Shown here piece after piece: positions 36,597 to 48,099 of a stretch of DNA of 64,000 bases. Numbering within the stretch: position 1 is the first letter of the stretch; each line of letters starts with the position of its first letter. Where the stretch lies: NCBI GenBank assembly GCA_964034945.1, contig OZ035964.1:9331942-9395941 (forward strand). The letters run 5' to 3'. This DNA comes from Chrysopilus asiliformis (lineage: Eukaryota; Arthropoda; Insecta; Diptera; Rhagionidae). The position numbers and the translations under genes were made by a program. A model generated the notes under the pieces. The model did no database searches and had not been told where the DNA came from. It saw only the letters and a program-made list of their open reading frames with translations.

Positions 36597-38157
36597 CACT
36601 CCCCGAAGCTGGAATAAGCGCACCCAGAAAATTCGATATTTTTTTTACTTGCATGTGCTAGTCCTTGCAATATATTACGAAAACGACTTGTGCTATGAAA
36701 CATTAAAAATCATAGGTTTGATCGCGAGATCCGACTTAACGGTACTTGAAAAAATTGAATATTCCAAAAAAAATCCATTAGAAAGTGCGAAGCTGGAATA
36801 AAATCATCACTTTTAAATAAGTACTTCATCGATTTGGACCACACAATAAATGATCCCTTTGAGCTTTGACTAATTTCGAAATTAAATGTACCATTTCAAA
36901 AAATATAATAATAGTATGGGTCGTGAAAAACAATGAATGTGAAGGAAATTGCATTAATTGAAAAGTTATATAAAAGAAAAAAAAGTATGCGAAAAATAGC
37001 AGCAGAAATTAACAGAAATGCGACCGTTTTAAGAAATTATTTAAAAAATCCTAAAAACTATGGTGAAAATTTTAAAGTAACTGTAAAAAAACGTATTTCA
37101 GTTCAGGATTGGCGAGCTATTTTGAGACTTTAATCGAACTCTCTAATGTCTGCACGGCAAATTCGACATAAAGTCGGTTTAAAAATTAGTGTCTGAAGTA
37201 TACAAATCGTTATTGCTAGCGGCCGTAATCTTAAAATAAAAAAAACAACAGAAAACCTGTGTTAAAACCTACTCACCAAATCGACCGTTTCGAATTTGGG
37301 AGAAGACATATATCCTGGGTCCAGAAATAATTTTTAGTGATGAAAAGCGATTTTGTTTAGATGGTCCGGACGGTTTCAACTATTATTTTCATGGTTTGAG
37401 GAAAGAAGAAATAATTTTATCTCGCCGACGATCCTCATTTGGATCTGTTAAGATTTGGGGTGCAATATCATACTATGGAACAGTAGATTTAGTGTTCATA
37501 AAAGGAAAGCAAGATTCAAAAAAATATTTGGAATTACTTAAATATGAAAGAATTAATATTAGAGAAGTGATGGGGGATCGTAAGTGGATTTTCCAACAGG
37601 ACAATGCCAGTATTCATAAAGCGCATAAGGTAATATAGTTGTTTGAGGACGAAAAAATCAATATCCTCAAGTGACCAGCCATTTCTCCGGACTTAAACAT
37701 TATCGAAAATCTTTGGGGATACTTATCCAAAAAAGTGTACGAAGGTGGGCAGCAGTTTGAAAACAGAGCTGAGCTTATAAACTGTATCAACGTTTGTTGG
37801 GATCATATTCCGCTTAGCTACATTCAGAAGTTGTATGATTCACTTCCAAACAGAATTTTTGAGTTAATAACTAATAATGGAAAACATACTAATTAATAAT
37901 TAAAAACACAATCTCGAAAAAATTGTTTTTTATTTATTTTAAAAGTGATGATTTTATTCCAGCTTCGCACTTTCTAATGGATTTTTTTGGAATATTAAAT
38001 TTTTTCAAGTACCGTTAAGTCGGATCTCGCGATCAAACCTATGATTTTTAATGTTTCATAGCACAAGTCCTTTTCGTAATATATTGCAAGGACTAGCACA
38101 TGCAAGTAAAAAAAATATCGAATTTTCTGGGTGCGCTTATTCCAGCTTCGGGGAGTG
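36597..38157 (+). mobile_element. Tc1-family transposon (Tc3-like), 1.56 kb, long inverted ends
   Basis: Terminal inverted repeats of about 215 bp (36597 to about 36812 and about 37940-38157) begin CACTCCCCGAAGCTGGAATA. TA flanks both ends (36595-36596, 38158-38159). It is full length in structure but its transposase gene is broken. Confidence 0.9.
36933..37896 (+). pseudogene. Tc1-family (DD34E) transposase, disrupted
   Basis: The N-terminal part (MNVKEIALIEKLY ... KSMRKIAAEINR ... LKNPKNYG) is a Tc3-type paired-like helix-turn-helix. It stops at 37131-37133. The catalytic part reads on from about 37321: FSDEKRF with D1 at 37339, QQDNASIH with D2 at 37600, and SPDLNIIENLWGY with E at 37705; 34 residues separate D2 and E. 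In-frame stops at 37636-37638 and 37672-37674 (the latter probably a former Trp) and the shift after the first part make it inactive. The C-terminus ends at 37896. Confidence 0.88.
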
Positions 38158-38816
38158 TATACCCTTTTTTGGGTTTTTTTTTCTCAAATTTAAGTGTGAT
38201 TTAATTTGAAATTATGCAATTACGAAAATAATTAATAAAAAGGTTAAGTAAAAAATTATCCATCGTTGATAGCAAAGACGAATAAAATTTTTAATGGTTG
38301 TCAAATTTATAGCTATTCGTTTGACACTCCCACATGTAAACCTGAAGAATAAAAGGTAAGTCAATGAATGGTTAGTTTACTTTTAAGAAATAAAAGTCAC
38401 TTAAATTGAAGTCAAGATCAAATGGTGGATCAACATGCATGCGTTCAATCATTACGCCCTTGCACCATTTTTTTTTATTACATTAAAAAGATAATGACTT
38501 TTTTTTATAAAATATAAAAAAAGACTGTCAACCGATAAAATGTGTTATATTCACACCATCCAGTGAAATTAAACACGAAAGAGGAAAATTTTGTACAAAA
38601 TCTTAAATGCAAACTTTTAATTTGATGTCAGTGTGTCTCACCTTGACAGTGTGTATCTAGCATGGACCAATTAAAATTTAATTGAGATAATTAGGCGTTA
38701 CTTTTTGTTGTCACCAAATGCAAATATAGAAGAAATTTCATTTATAAATAAAGCTTTTGGCAAGGGTGAACTTTTTTTTTGAAATTTAGAAACGAATATT
38801 TTGAATCTTTTTTTAA

Positions 38817-39045
38817 CACCCTAACTGCCACGACAGTTTTAAGCCTTTTTCGAATATTTAGTTGTCAGTCAAAAAGGCACTAAAAAATTGAAACAAAATT
38901 ATACCTAAATGTTATTTTATTACCATAAAATGTGTGCAACTACAAAAAACCGTTGCGGTTGCAGCGAACACTTTAATAATTTTCATTGTGGCCGTTGTGT
39001 ACAGTTAGGTGTCAGGTATTTTTGACTGACGTGGCAGTTAGAGTG
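38817..39045. mobile_element. piggyBac-type miniature element, copy 2 (TTAA)
   Basis: Same family and orientation as 34331-34563; TTAA at 38813-38816 and 39046-39049. The left end has CACCCTAACTG, a small change from CACTCTAACTG. Confidence 0.82.
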
Positions 39046-39088
39046 TTAAAGTTTATTGGAAAAAATTTTTCACAAAAAGGGTTCAAGC

Positions 39089-39235
39089 CTTAATATTTGA
39101 AGCCTTAATATTTGAAGCCTTAATATTTGAAGCCTTAATATTTGAAGCCTTAATATTTGAAGCCTTAATATTTGAAGCCTTAATATTTGAAGCCTTAATA
39201 TTTGAAACCTTAATATTTGAAGCCTTAATATTTGT
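39089..39235. repeat. 15 bp tandem repeat, about ten copies
   Basis: Unit AAGCCTTAATATTTG, nearly identical copies with one variant. Because 15 is a multiple of three, a minus-strand frame (39083-39433) runs through it as a repeated KASNI pentapeptide preceded by about 65 unrecognised residues. I do not claim it as a gene. Confidence 0.9.
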
Positions 39236-39299
39236 AAACTTCGGGGAAATATTTTTGAACAAATAATCAGATTTAAGATTTCTTACGCAGAGTTTTGCG

Positions 39300-40340
39300 G
39301 GGTTTTTAACGTTGTCAACCGGCAAGGTTAAAACGATACTAGAAATAGGAAAATGATCCGTTTGAACGGAATTATGAAACTGAAAGTGATTAATAATAAT
39401 CTTGTCACGTAATCCGCAATGATACCCATCCATCTAAAAAGCAGATTCATCACTAGATACTGAAGTCTTCATATTTGTAAATTCTAATGGTGTTTGCTGT
39501 AAAAGAAAAATAAAAAGAAATAAGAATTCAGAATACCTCAACGAAATTGATGGCTGCTATAGCCTAGAGTTTCGGTTAATGTCATTGCCGCAATGATCAT
39601 CACCAACCGAATTTGGTAGATCCCTGAGCCGTGATCTGCATACATAAGACACACCATCCGAGTATACAAAAAATGTAATGGAAATTTCTTATTTCATGCT
39701 GCCCCATTGCTTATTTTATATGCATATTTAGAACCGATTCTACATGAAAATTCAGTTCCGGGTAGTCAAGCGTCAAACCATATGAGCACGGTCTCTACAT
39801 TGAAGTGATGATTCTGCTAGATTCTACCGAAAAGCCAAAGTCTTGAGTTTCAGCTATAAGTCAACCTACACAAAACGATTAAGAATTCCCCTTTTTGTAT
39901 CAAAAAAAAAAGTTAAGTACTCTTCATCACTTGAACTTTGCCCATATGCAAATGCATAAGGCGAAATCCCCTATTAGTGTCCGATCGGTGAAATAAACTT
40001 CTTCTAACGACTTTGAATTGTTGTATTGGAAATTTGTCAGCCGTAGGTATTTTTCTACCAAAGTTTTGTAGATTTTCGTCAGAGCCACGGTTTAAAATAC
40101 CCAATATTTTAATGCTTTGGAACGTCTGTGAAGGTTTTTGGCGTACTTTAAGTTTTTCACGCCGCCGTCGAGGAGACTTTTCAAAATTATAAAAAAAACT
40201 TGGAAAATATTTGGGAGCCCTCCGAAACATGTGAAGCCGCCGCGGAGATTGCAAAGCCCTGGAGGAGGTTATGGAGTGACCCAGAAAATGTCATTCGTAG
40301 AGATTTTTACTTTCTTATACTTTCTCTTAAGAAGTATAAA
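39300..40340. other. No gene recognised
   Basis: Mixed AT-rich sequence with a few short GC-richer blocks. Frames on both strands at about 39900-40390 have no family resemblance that I can see. Confidence 0.3.
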
Positions 40341-40355
40341 AATTCATCCTCTTAA

Positions 40356-40596
40356 CACTCTAACTGCCACGTCAGTCAAAAATACCTGACACCTAACTGT
40401 TGTGTACAGTGAAACAATGAAAATTATTAAAGTGTTTGCTGCAACCGCAACGATTTTTTGTATTAGTTGCACACATTTTATGGTAATAAAATAACATTTG
40501 GGTATAATTTTGTTTCAATTTTGTTTCTCTTAGTGCCTTTTTGACTGACAACTAAATATTCGAAAAAGGCTTAAAGCTGTCGTGGCAGGTAGAGTG
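40356..40596. mobile_element. piggyBac-type miniature element, copy 3 (TTAA), inverted
   Basis: TTAA at 40352-40355 and 40597-40600. The interior runs opposite to copies 1 and 2 (GTGTTTGCTGCAACCGCAAC). Confidence 0.82.
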
Positions 40597-40599
40597 TTA

Positions 40600-41460
40600 A
40601 TTTTATAAAAAAAACTTTTCCCGAAAACTCCTGAGTCGATTGGAGCGTTATTACAAAAATGTCTGTCTGTCAGTCTGTCAGTCTGTCTGTCACCCTGTGT
40701 ATAAGATTTCTCAAAAACTAATAGAGCTAGAGCCACGAAATTTTACAGGCACGTTTAGTCCCGGAATGGGACGATCCTGGTGAAAATCCGTTAACCGGAA
40801 GTGACCAAAATTCAAAACTACACAACAGCACGTTTATGACAAAACGTGAAGACAATACAATTTTCTACATCTCTATCTTCTACTAGAACTCCGTATCTCA
40901 AGCCATTATCGAAATATACCATTAATTTAAAAAAAAAGTTTTTTGCGAATAGCTCAAAAAATAACGGGTGTTTGGTGGTTTAACACGTTCGTGACATTTG
41001 CTTTTTCAACTTTTTTTTACATTTGGACATCGTGTACCACGGGTGGTACACTAGCGATTTGTTTTCTGGCGGTTGTGCGCCATCGGTGGTACACGGTGCG
41101 TATTTTTATATTACTTCATAAAATACTGACAATTTATGTTAAAACTATGTTTTTATACTTAGGACTGCCAAGAATATTCAAAAATCGATTGCACTATGCA
41201 TGTACCACCAGTGGTACACGATGTCACGAACGTGTTAATGTATGAAATGAATTGAAGAAAATAATATTTGCTACAACACTGTTATCCGGTATCTTTGATC
41301 GGTATTGAGATCTTTTTATTAAAAAAAATTTAAAAAAAATAATATTTGCGAATTTCTTGTAAACGGCTTTTCGAAAAAACAATGAGAAGAAAAATTAAGG
41401 ATACTAAAATACCCAACATTGCATTTTGACGCACATCGATATCTTTTACCGTTATCAAGA
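40600..41460 (+). repeat. Repeat family B copy, split by a TTAA element
   Basis: It contains CCTGAGTCGATTGGAGCG, a CTGTCAGT run, AATCCGTTAACCGGAAGT and GAACTCCGTATCTCAAGCC blocks. It is interrupted at 40984-41234 and resumes with ATCGATATCTTTTACCG. Confidence 0.65.
40984..41234. mobile_element. 251 bp piggyBac-type miniature element with GTACCAC palindromes
   Basis: Ends CACGTTCGTGAC ... GTCACGAACGTG, flanked by TTAA (40980-40983, 41235-41238). The interior has two GTACCACNNGTGGTAC palindromes and a half copy (CGGTGGTACAC). Confidence 0.8.
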
Positions 41461-41619
41461 TACAGTAATCCCTCCAACTGCACGGTTTCTCACTGCACGA
41501 TTTCGCAACTGCGCAGTTAAGTATTTAATACCAAAATTTTGAACTGCGCGGTAAAAATTTCGCAGCTGCGCGGTAAAAATTTCGCAGCTGCGCGGTTTTT
41601 TTTATAATTTTCGCTTTAA

Positions 41620-42413
41620 CCCTTTGTGGACCAGGAAGTGAACAACAAAAAATCAATAAACATGACTTTTTTTCGTTGAAAATGGTTCCAGAAAGCATTT
41701 AAAAAATAAGAAATGAACTAATTTTGTGGAGGGGTGGCATTTACGCCTGTGGTATATAGAAGTATATATCGGGTCTTTCAATAAGGACATAACAATTTTG
41801 TATTTAAATAAAACACAGAATACTTGAGATATCAGGCTGAAATTTATTCCAGGTGTAGTGGACATGTTACATTTAAGTATGAAATTCGATGTCGTTCATA
41901 TGGCCACCGCGAGCACGTTTGCTGATTGATTCTTCGGAGCCAATTTTCCACCACTCTTCCACACATATCGGCCGGAACGTTGGCAATTTCGCTTTCGATA
42001 TTGTTCCTGAGTTCCTCTAATGTTGTTGGCTTGTTGGCATAAACCAACGACTTAACATAACCCCATAAAAAGAAATCCAACGGCGTTAAATCGCATGAGC
42101 GAGGTGGCCATTCGACCGGACCATTTCTCGAGATTACACGATTGCGACCACCGACTCAGAATTTCGGTAGTAAGTTTTAATAATTTCCAAACGTTGCTCG
42201 TTCGTGAACTTCACCATGATAAAAATGTGAACCTTGACTGACGTTTTAGCATTGCCAGATCATAAAAAAAGTTTTAGGGTGCGTTTTTATTAAAATACAA
42301 AATTGTTATGTCCTTATTGAAAGACCCTTTAGAATATTGATACTATTGGATAAGCATAAAATATAAAGATTTAAAGTTAGTGGTTCTTAAAAGTACCGAC
42401 GGTGGACAAAGGG
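41620..42413. mobile_element. piggyBac-type element (CCCTTTGTGGACC ends, TTAA)
   Basis: CCCTTTGTGGACC start and GGTGGACAAAGGG end, flanked by TTAA (41616-41619, 42414-42417). Most of its length is the mariner copy inserted inside it; no piggyBac coding sequence is present. Confidence 0.78.
41769..42329 (-). mobile_element. Internally deleted mariner-like element, copy 2
   Basis: Same ends and same internal deletion as 35065-35627, with TA flanks. The minus-strand frame 41844-42080 encodes the same C-terminal tail (DFFLWGYVKSLVYANKPTT). Confidence 0.85.
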
Positions 42414-42580
42414 TTAAAAAACATGTTCTGAATATAAATTTGGTGAATCCCCGACAACAAGGAATCAGCTGGTCATTTGGTATCTTCGTACATATTTGGT
42501 AATTTCGTGCTTATATTTAGTGGGAAAAACTAGCAAAGTCTTTTGTGCTTGGTAGTTAACTTGAATAAGAAGCTCTTAAT

Positions 42581-42719
42581 ATGGACCCTGATATGGAGCG
42601 TTTCTTAATATTTCGGAGAAATTTGACAGCCGCTTTAGCCCCATACGCAGAAATTCATAATGAAAAACAAAAAACGGGTAATCAATCACTAATAACAAGG
42701 TTTTTTCAAAAAGATTAGT
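42581..42719 (+). pseudogene. pogo-type transposase C-terminal relic
   Basis: A 45-codon frame ends Q-S-L-I-T-R-F-F-Q-K-D-stop. A C-terminal 'xxxITxFF' tail is common in pogo/jerky-type (DDE_1) transposases. It lies inside an element with pogo-like ends, which supports the reading, but it is short. Confidence 0.5.
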
Positions 42720-42889
42720 AGTACATATCATATGTTTGTATTAATTTAAATATGTCGTTAAAAAAAACTTTTTTCAATTTTTTTTTGGGATTTTTTTTAA
42801 TATCTGGGACCTAACCCCAAAATTTCATACAAAGTAGGGTTCACAGTGCGCGGTTTCGGTTTGCGCGCAATTGGAGGGATTACTGTATT

Positions 42890-43030
42890 TCAGATATTGT
42901 AAAACGAAAATTCATATTTTTATATAAACTAATATTTTATTCGTCGGGTTATGGTGTAAATTGTGCAGAAACGTAGATTTTGTATAAGGAAGTAATGTAC
43001 TGTTCACATCAGATATTTTTTCTGGAATTG
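42890..43030 (+). repeat. Repeat family B fragment
   Basis: Contains AATTCATATTTTTATATAAAC, ATTTTATTCGTCGG and GCAGAAACGTAGATTTTGTA blocks of family B; it continues the copy broken by the element to its left. Confidence 0.55.
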
Positions 43031-44440
43031 TTCGTGTAGTCGAGGAGGTTTGTTTTTAAATTTTTTGGGAAACCAATTTGAAATTCCATCACTGAAAATA
43101 TGGCCAAATATATTCAAATTCTCAAGAAACGACTTCCACTTTTACAATTGACTGGCTGAAAATTTGAGATTGAACCGTATAGAAAAATCGTGATCATATA
43201 CTAGTACTTGTTTCATTCAATAAACAAAAAAAAAAACAGTGAAGATCGACATTTATTCTAACGACGCGATCGTTACCATCTCCTGTCTGTAAATATCGCC
43301 GTTTATTTGCAAATGGTAAACATGAGCACGATTTAAAGAGTTTGCATTATTGGAAAAACACTTAACTATTAACTACGACGCAGAGTTTCGGATTTAGATT
43401 CAAAGATACAATAATACCAAAGTATCACAGCATCTTATATAATGAAGTTTCCCATTCATCGTATGGATAAAAAGAAGAAGAAGAAGAAAAGATATACAAA
43501 TTTTTCCTGAATTTCGATTATGAAATTTGCCATCAGATGAAAGAAATTGGGTTCAATTTTATTTCATTTTTTTTTTCTTTCATATTTCAATATTAAAACG
43601 CATTCACTGCACCAGTTTATATCATAATGCATGTATAGATGATCTAATAGATACAATTTTCCGGGGAAAAATGGAAAGTTAACAACCATCAGGTGCTATT
43701 GGCTAGATTGATTTTCATGGTGCTGTTGCACTTATAGCTTTGTATCTAGTAGACGTTATACCGTTCTTTTAATAAATTAAATTGTACTTTGTTGGAAAAT
43801 AAGAAAAATTGACGTTTTTTAAGGCATAAATACAACAAGATGTGATGTACCTCCATAAGATATAATCAATATGCATTAACTTTAAAGTACTTTCATAACG
43901 ATGGCGCGATTGTTGGAATCTACTAACATAATCAATGCACCTGGTTTGTAGTTTGTAGGTGCATTAAACAAAAACAAAAAGACAAATCACTAAAAATCTT
44001 CTTAGAAGCTTATGCTGCTGCTGCTGCTGGTCATCATCATCATTATCTATTTTATCTTAAATCATCTATCGTGGAATTTTTATTACTAATAGTTTGTATG
44101 AGGATATAAGTAACCGTGCCTACAAAACAAGATGGCATATGTGGGAAGAGAGAAATATTGAAAATGAAAATTGTTAGTTAAAAGTTTTTCCATTAGTCAG
44201 TTTTTTAAAAAAAAACAATATCTTGATTACTTTTCTCAAAGCACACATCTTTTAGTTAGTAGATTGCATTTGAATATGAATAGAATGACGAATACAATTA
44301 GTGAGTGTTAGGTGCTAATTGCAACTATCGTCGTTCCAATTTTTTTTTCGTATTTTTCACCGCCCAAGTCTATTTGAAAATAGTGAAAATTTTAAATGGT
44401 TGACAACTGGATACGCACTTTACAATTGGCAACAATTCGA
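43030..44440. other. No gene recognised
   Basis: AT-rich sequence with short GAA, GCT and CAT repeats (for example about 43475 and 44015-44045). No supported reading frame. Confidence 0.3.
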
Positions 44441-44449
44441 TAGAAAAAA

Positions 44450-45767
44450 TAAGGAAAGCTACAATTGCCAGGGGCCAATCCACAAATACTCTACATCACG
44501 ACAGACAAAATCTTCAAAAAAAAATCAGTTGTATAAGAGAGGGGGAAAGGAGTGGTCAGATTGGATTTGGATGTATGGAACGTTTATGTAAAATCATATT
44601 CTAAACGCATTACATCTTTATAAATTTGTCGATACGATGCACAGTTTTCGCGAAAACAAAGTATTCGATTTGAAAGTGGGAAGGAGGAAGAAGTGGTCCA
44701 CCTGGATTTTAATGTATGGATAAGTTCTGTAGAATCAAATTCTAAGCACATTTTACCTTGATATATGTATGGTGAAACCACAGGGTATATTAACTTTGCC
44801 TTACTGTTTGTAAAACCAAGATCCCGTCATCACACACAAAAATGAATTACACCAGTGTGTTTAGAATGATAAAAATAATTAATTTTTGCATGTCCGTCCG
44901 TCTGTCCGTCTGTCTGTCTCTCCGTCTGTCCGTCCGTCCGTCCGTCTGTCCGTCCATCCGTCTGTCCGTCTATCCGTCCGTCTGTCCGTCCGTCTGTCCG
45001 TCTGTCCGTCTGTCCGTCCATCTGTCCGTCTGTCCGTCCGTCTGTGGCGCGGATTGCGGGCGCACGGATTGAGCTACAGACTTGAAAATTTGCGCAGATC
45101 CGTTTTTCGTGAAATGCAAGGCTAAGTTCGTTAATGGGCAAAAATAGACCATTAGGGCGGGGTACCCCCCATACGAGCGAAAACGATTTTTGCGAATATC
45201 TCAAAAACGGTGCATCTTATCAAAAAAGTGCAAAAACAAAAGTTATTCAGGATATTATTCTACATAAAGCTCCCATACATCAAAATCCGATTGGAATAAA
45301 TTTTAAAAAATCTTATTGGAAAGTTTGATTTCAAAGTGAAGTTTTGGTACAACTATTCGAATTTTGATACGAATATCACCATACGGGTTTTCAATAATTG
45401 TCAGATTGGCAATTATAGCTTTTGTTATGTTTTTCAATACGACTTACCGTTTTCGAGAAAATCGCAAAAACTGTTTGGTTTGTATGCGGGAGGGGTGGAT
45501 GGAATGGTTCGATTTTTCTGTTTCCAGAACTTAGCCTTGCTATTTACAAGAAAAGCAACTGTAAAAAAATTTCAAGTCTCTGGCTTAATCCTTTCGAAAG
45601 TTATGGTGCTCACAGATGGGCAGAGGGACAGACAGATGGACAGAAATGCGGAAATCAAAATGTTTTGTCATCCCTAACACGCTGGTGTAGTTCATTTTTG
45701 TGTCCGACTATCGGCTCGATGCGTTACAAACGGTATACTAAATCTAATATGCACCTATATGATATAC
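44450..45767 (+). repeat. Repeat families D and A in tandem, with (CCGTCTGT)n array
   Basis: 44450-44765 matches family D (6865 on). 44766-45465 matches family A, including a CCGTCTGTCCGT array at about 44893-45045. 45466-45767 is a related variant with CACAGATGGGCAG and ATGCGTTACAAACGGTATAC. The Cys/Pro-Ser-Val frames over the array are artefacts. Confidence 0.65.
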
Positions 45768-45911
45768 TAGCTTGCATAACCGTCATTGCCGGGTCAAGTT
45801 TTTTCAAATTTTTGATGGTCTATGTTGGAGCTAAACTTCAGGCCAATTGGCTCGGTAGTTTCCCCGCGAAAGGGTAACATAGAGGAAGAGCTAAGTTTCG
45901 AGATCACTTTG
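45768..45911 (-). mobile_element. Helitron-like element, 3'-end fragment
   Basis: Begins (plus strand) CTAGCTTGCATAACCGTCAT and continues with TAGTTTCCCCGCGAAAGGG. It stops abruptly at about 45911. Confidence 0.6.
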
Positions 45912-46285
45912 TCAAATCATTTGAAATTATTCTAAAATGCCGAAAAGTAATCTTTCGGAAGCATTTGCTTAACAAAAATGCAGCACTAAACAAATTCTAT
46001 GCTTTTCTAGCAAAAACGCGTTTGAAATTCTGCCAAGAAATTTCAAAATTCCCTCCACGTCTTTCAGTAATTAGCTGATATACCCAAATTTTAAGACCAC
46101 GATTTAAATACGTGTCAGAGATATTTTGTTTAATTTTTTAGGGTCACTAAAAAAATAGCGCTCCAACATTCATTTAAACTTGTCCATTTATGGTTTTTTT
46201 TATAACTTCGTTATTACTTGAAACTAAAACGTGACCGCAATATTAAAAAAAAAATTATTAATAGGAAAAACTGTACTTGTAGATT

Positions 46286-46405
46286 CGTATATAGGCAAAT
46301 TCCTCCTAATGAACTCTACATACGGCACAAAATTCAAACGAATCGACGGTTTTATTTGAATTTTCTGCCGTATGTAGAGTTCATTTGGAGGAATTTCTAT
46401 ATATG
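46286..46405. repeat. Hairpin of about 50 bp arms
   Basis: Arms centred near 46347: AAATTCCTCCTAATGAACTC ... and its complement, with CTACATACGGCACAAAATTC mirrored. Probably a small foldback element. Confidence 0.7.
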
Positions 46406-47130
46406 TAAAAGGCAACGTCTGTCTGTTTGTATGTATGTCCTGACTTGGCTCGAAAACCACTGGATCGATTTTAATGCGGGTTTTTTTTATATGTTGCTTG
46501 GACCTCTGGTCTGGTTATAGGCTATGTATCATTTTGCTACAGTCCCCCGTTTTCCCCCCACAATCATTTATCCCCACCACAAACGTGTTTTTAAGTTTTT
46601 CAGCAGAATAACGCGTAAACCACCGGATTGAATTAGCTGAAAATTTACACACGGGTCCATATACTCCGAAATTATGGATTAACTTTGCGGTTGACAAATA
46701 TTCTTCTCCGCTCTGATCCCCTCTTCTGCTATCTCCTAAACTACTGAATGGAATTCGATGCGGTTTTCACTATCGGGCAGGTCGTTTATCAGGAAAAAAT
46801 TTCCGCTACTAAATCCAAATCCACGCCTTTACTGTAAACCCTCTCTCCTGCTATTTTCTAAACTACTGATTGAATTTCGATATGGGTTTCTTCATAAAGA
46901 TATCCTCTTTCAAGGAAAAATTTCGCTAACTAAAATCTACTCGCTGCCCACTCTTAGAACCTTTCTGCTGCAATTCAAGAGGACTTTCGATCCGGTTTTT
47001 GGGAAGGTCAGCCCCGAAGGAAATTTTTCGCCCACTAAAATCTACCCATTTTCCACCCCTTAAACCACTCTCCTACTATCTCCTAAACTACTGCATGCAT
47101 TTTGATGCGGTTTTCTTCATTAGAATGGTC
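46405..47130 (+). repeat. Repeat family F
   Basis: Repeated degenerate units containing CTCCTAAACTACTGAATG and GATGCGGTTTTC, preceded by AACGTCTGTCTGTTTGTATG. Relatives at 17160-17520 and 36300-36480. Confidence 0.55.
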
Positions 47131-47801
47131 ATCCCGGAGAAGTCAGGATGTGTACGCTTAGGCTGAAGGTCGACACGTGGGGCGGTGAATTTATAAATAA
47201 GCTTGTGCTACCAACTTTTGTAATGTAAGAAAAACTTTCTGTTTCGATGAAAAAAAAATAACATAAAACTCAGCCGTTAAGAAATAGCATAAGGGGGTGT
47301 GTTTTTTTGCAATGCAATCCTTTTCTAGAGGGACTTTATGGCAAAGAACATACAGTATAGGTTTAGATATAAAGGGAACAAATTTACATGCTTTGGTGTT
47401 AGTTAATTTCCTATAACCGATTGTATTCAATAAAGGTGAAATATATGTAAATGAGGGGCTTTTGCTAGTTGTTTACTTGGCAGTAAGTATATGTACACAT
47501 TAACTACGATGTGTACCATTAGTAATAAAGTCGACAGTATAACACAACATGGTGAGTTCGGCAACGTGGTGGGCTTTTCGTACTTCTTTCATATGGTTTT
47601 TTTTTCTTTTTTTTCAATTTTTATTTGTTTTAAGCTGCTTTTTACTTGGCTTTTACATTACGTACATGCGAGTAACTAAAATCCCAAGTATAGCTAGATT
47701 CACCGCCATTCGATATTAGACTGACGATCGGTGCTAATACAACACATGAAAAACGTTAACGAATATTTTTTTGATTCAATTCTTGGGCGGAAAACGGTTT
47801 C

Positions 47802-48065
47802 AGTTTCGATAAAGTACTCCAGGAATAAACGCGTGGATCGCTGGATATTCAATAATAAATTTTAGTTTTTGAAATTTTTAAATGTGCTTCGAACGATAGT
47901 GGAAATTACATTTGTTACAACTCTGCTTGGAATCAATTTAATTTAATATTTTTAAAGTGAGAAATTTAAATTTAAAAACAAATAAAAATAAAAAAAAATT
48001 CATGTGCAGATCACTGGCAAATTTTCATTAAAAACACAACAAAATTTTCCATAAAAACGTTACAG
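47802..48065 (+). other. Possible 5' untranslated exon of FAR-B
   Basis: TTTCAGTTTCG at about 47798 matches the arthropod initiator (TCAGT). A transposon-free A-rich stretch follows, ending at a strong donor (TTACAG|GTGAGT, donor at 48066). FAR-B needs an upstream exon because its first coding exon starts at an acceptor (AG 57146-57147). The link is inferred from position only and would imply a 9 kb intron. Confidence 0.3.
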
Positions 48066-48099
48066 GTGAGTGATTTTATTTTGTTGTTTAGTTAATCTC

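Larger units (their letters stand above)
41463..42885 (+). mobile_element. pogo-like element, copy 3, larger, with nested insertions
   Basis: CAGTAATCCCTCCAACTG start and GGAGGGATTACTG end, flanked by TA (41461-41462, 42886-42887). A TTAA element (41620-42413) sits inside, itself holding a deleted mariner. The remaining interior keeps part of a transposase (42581-42719). Confidence 0.85.
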
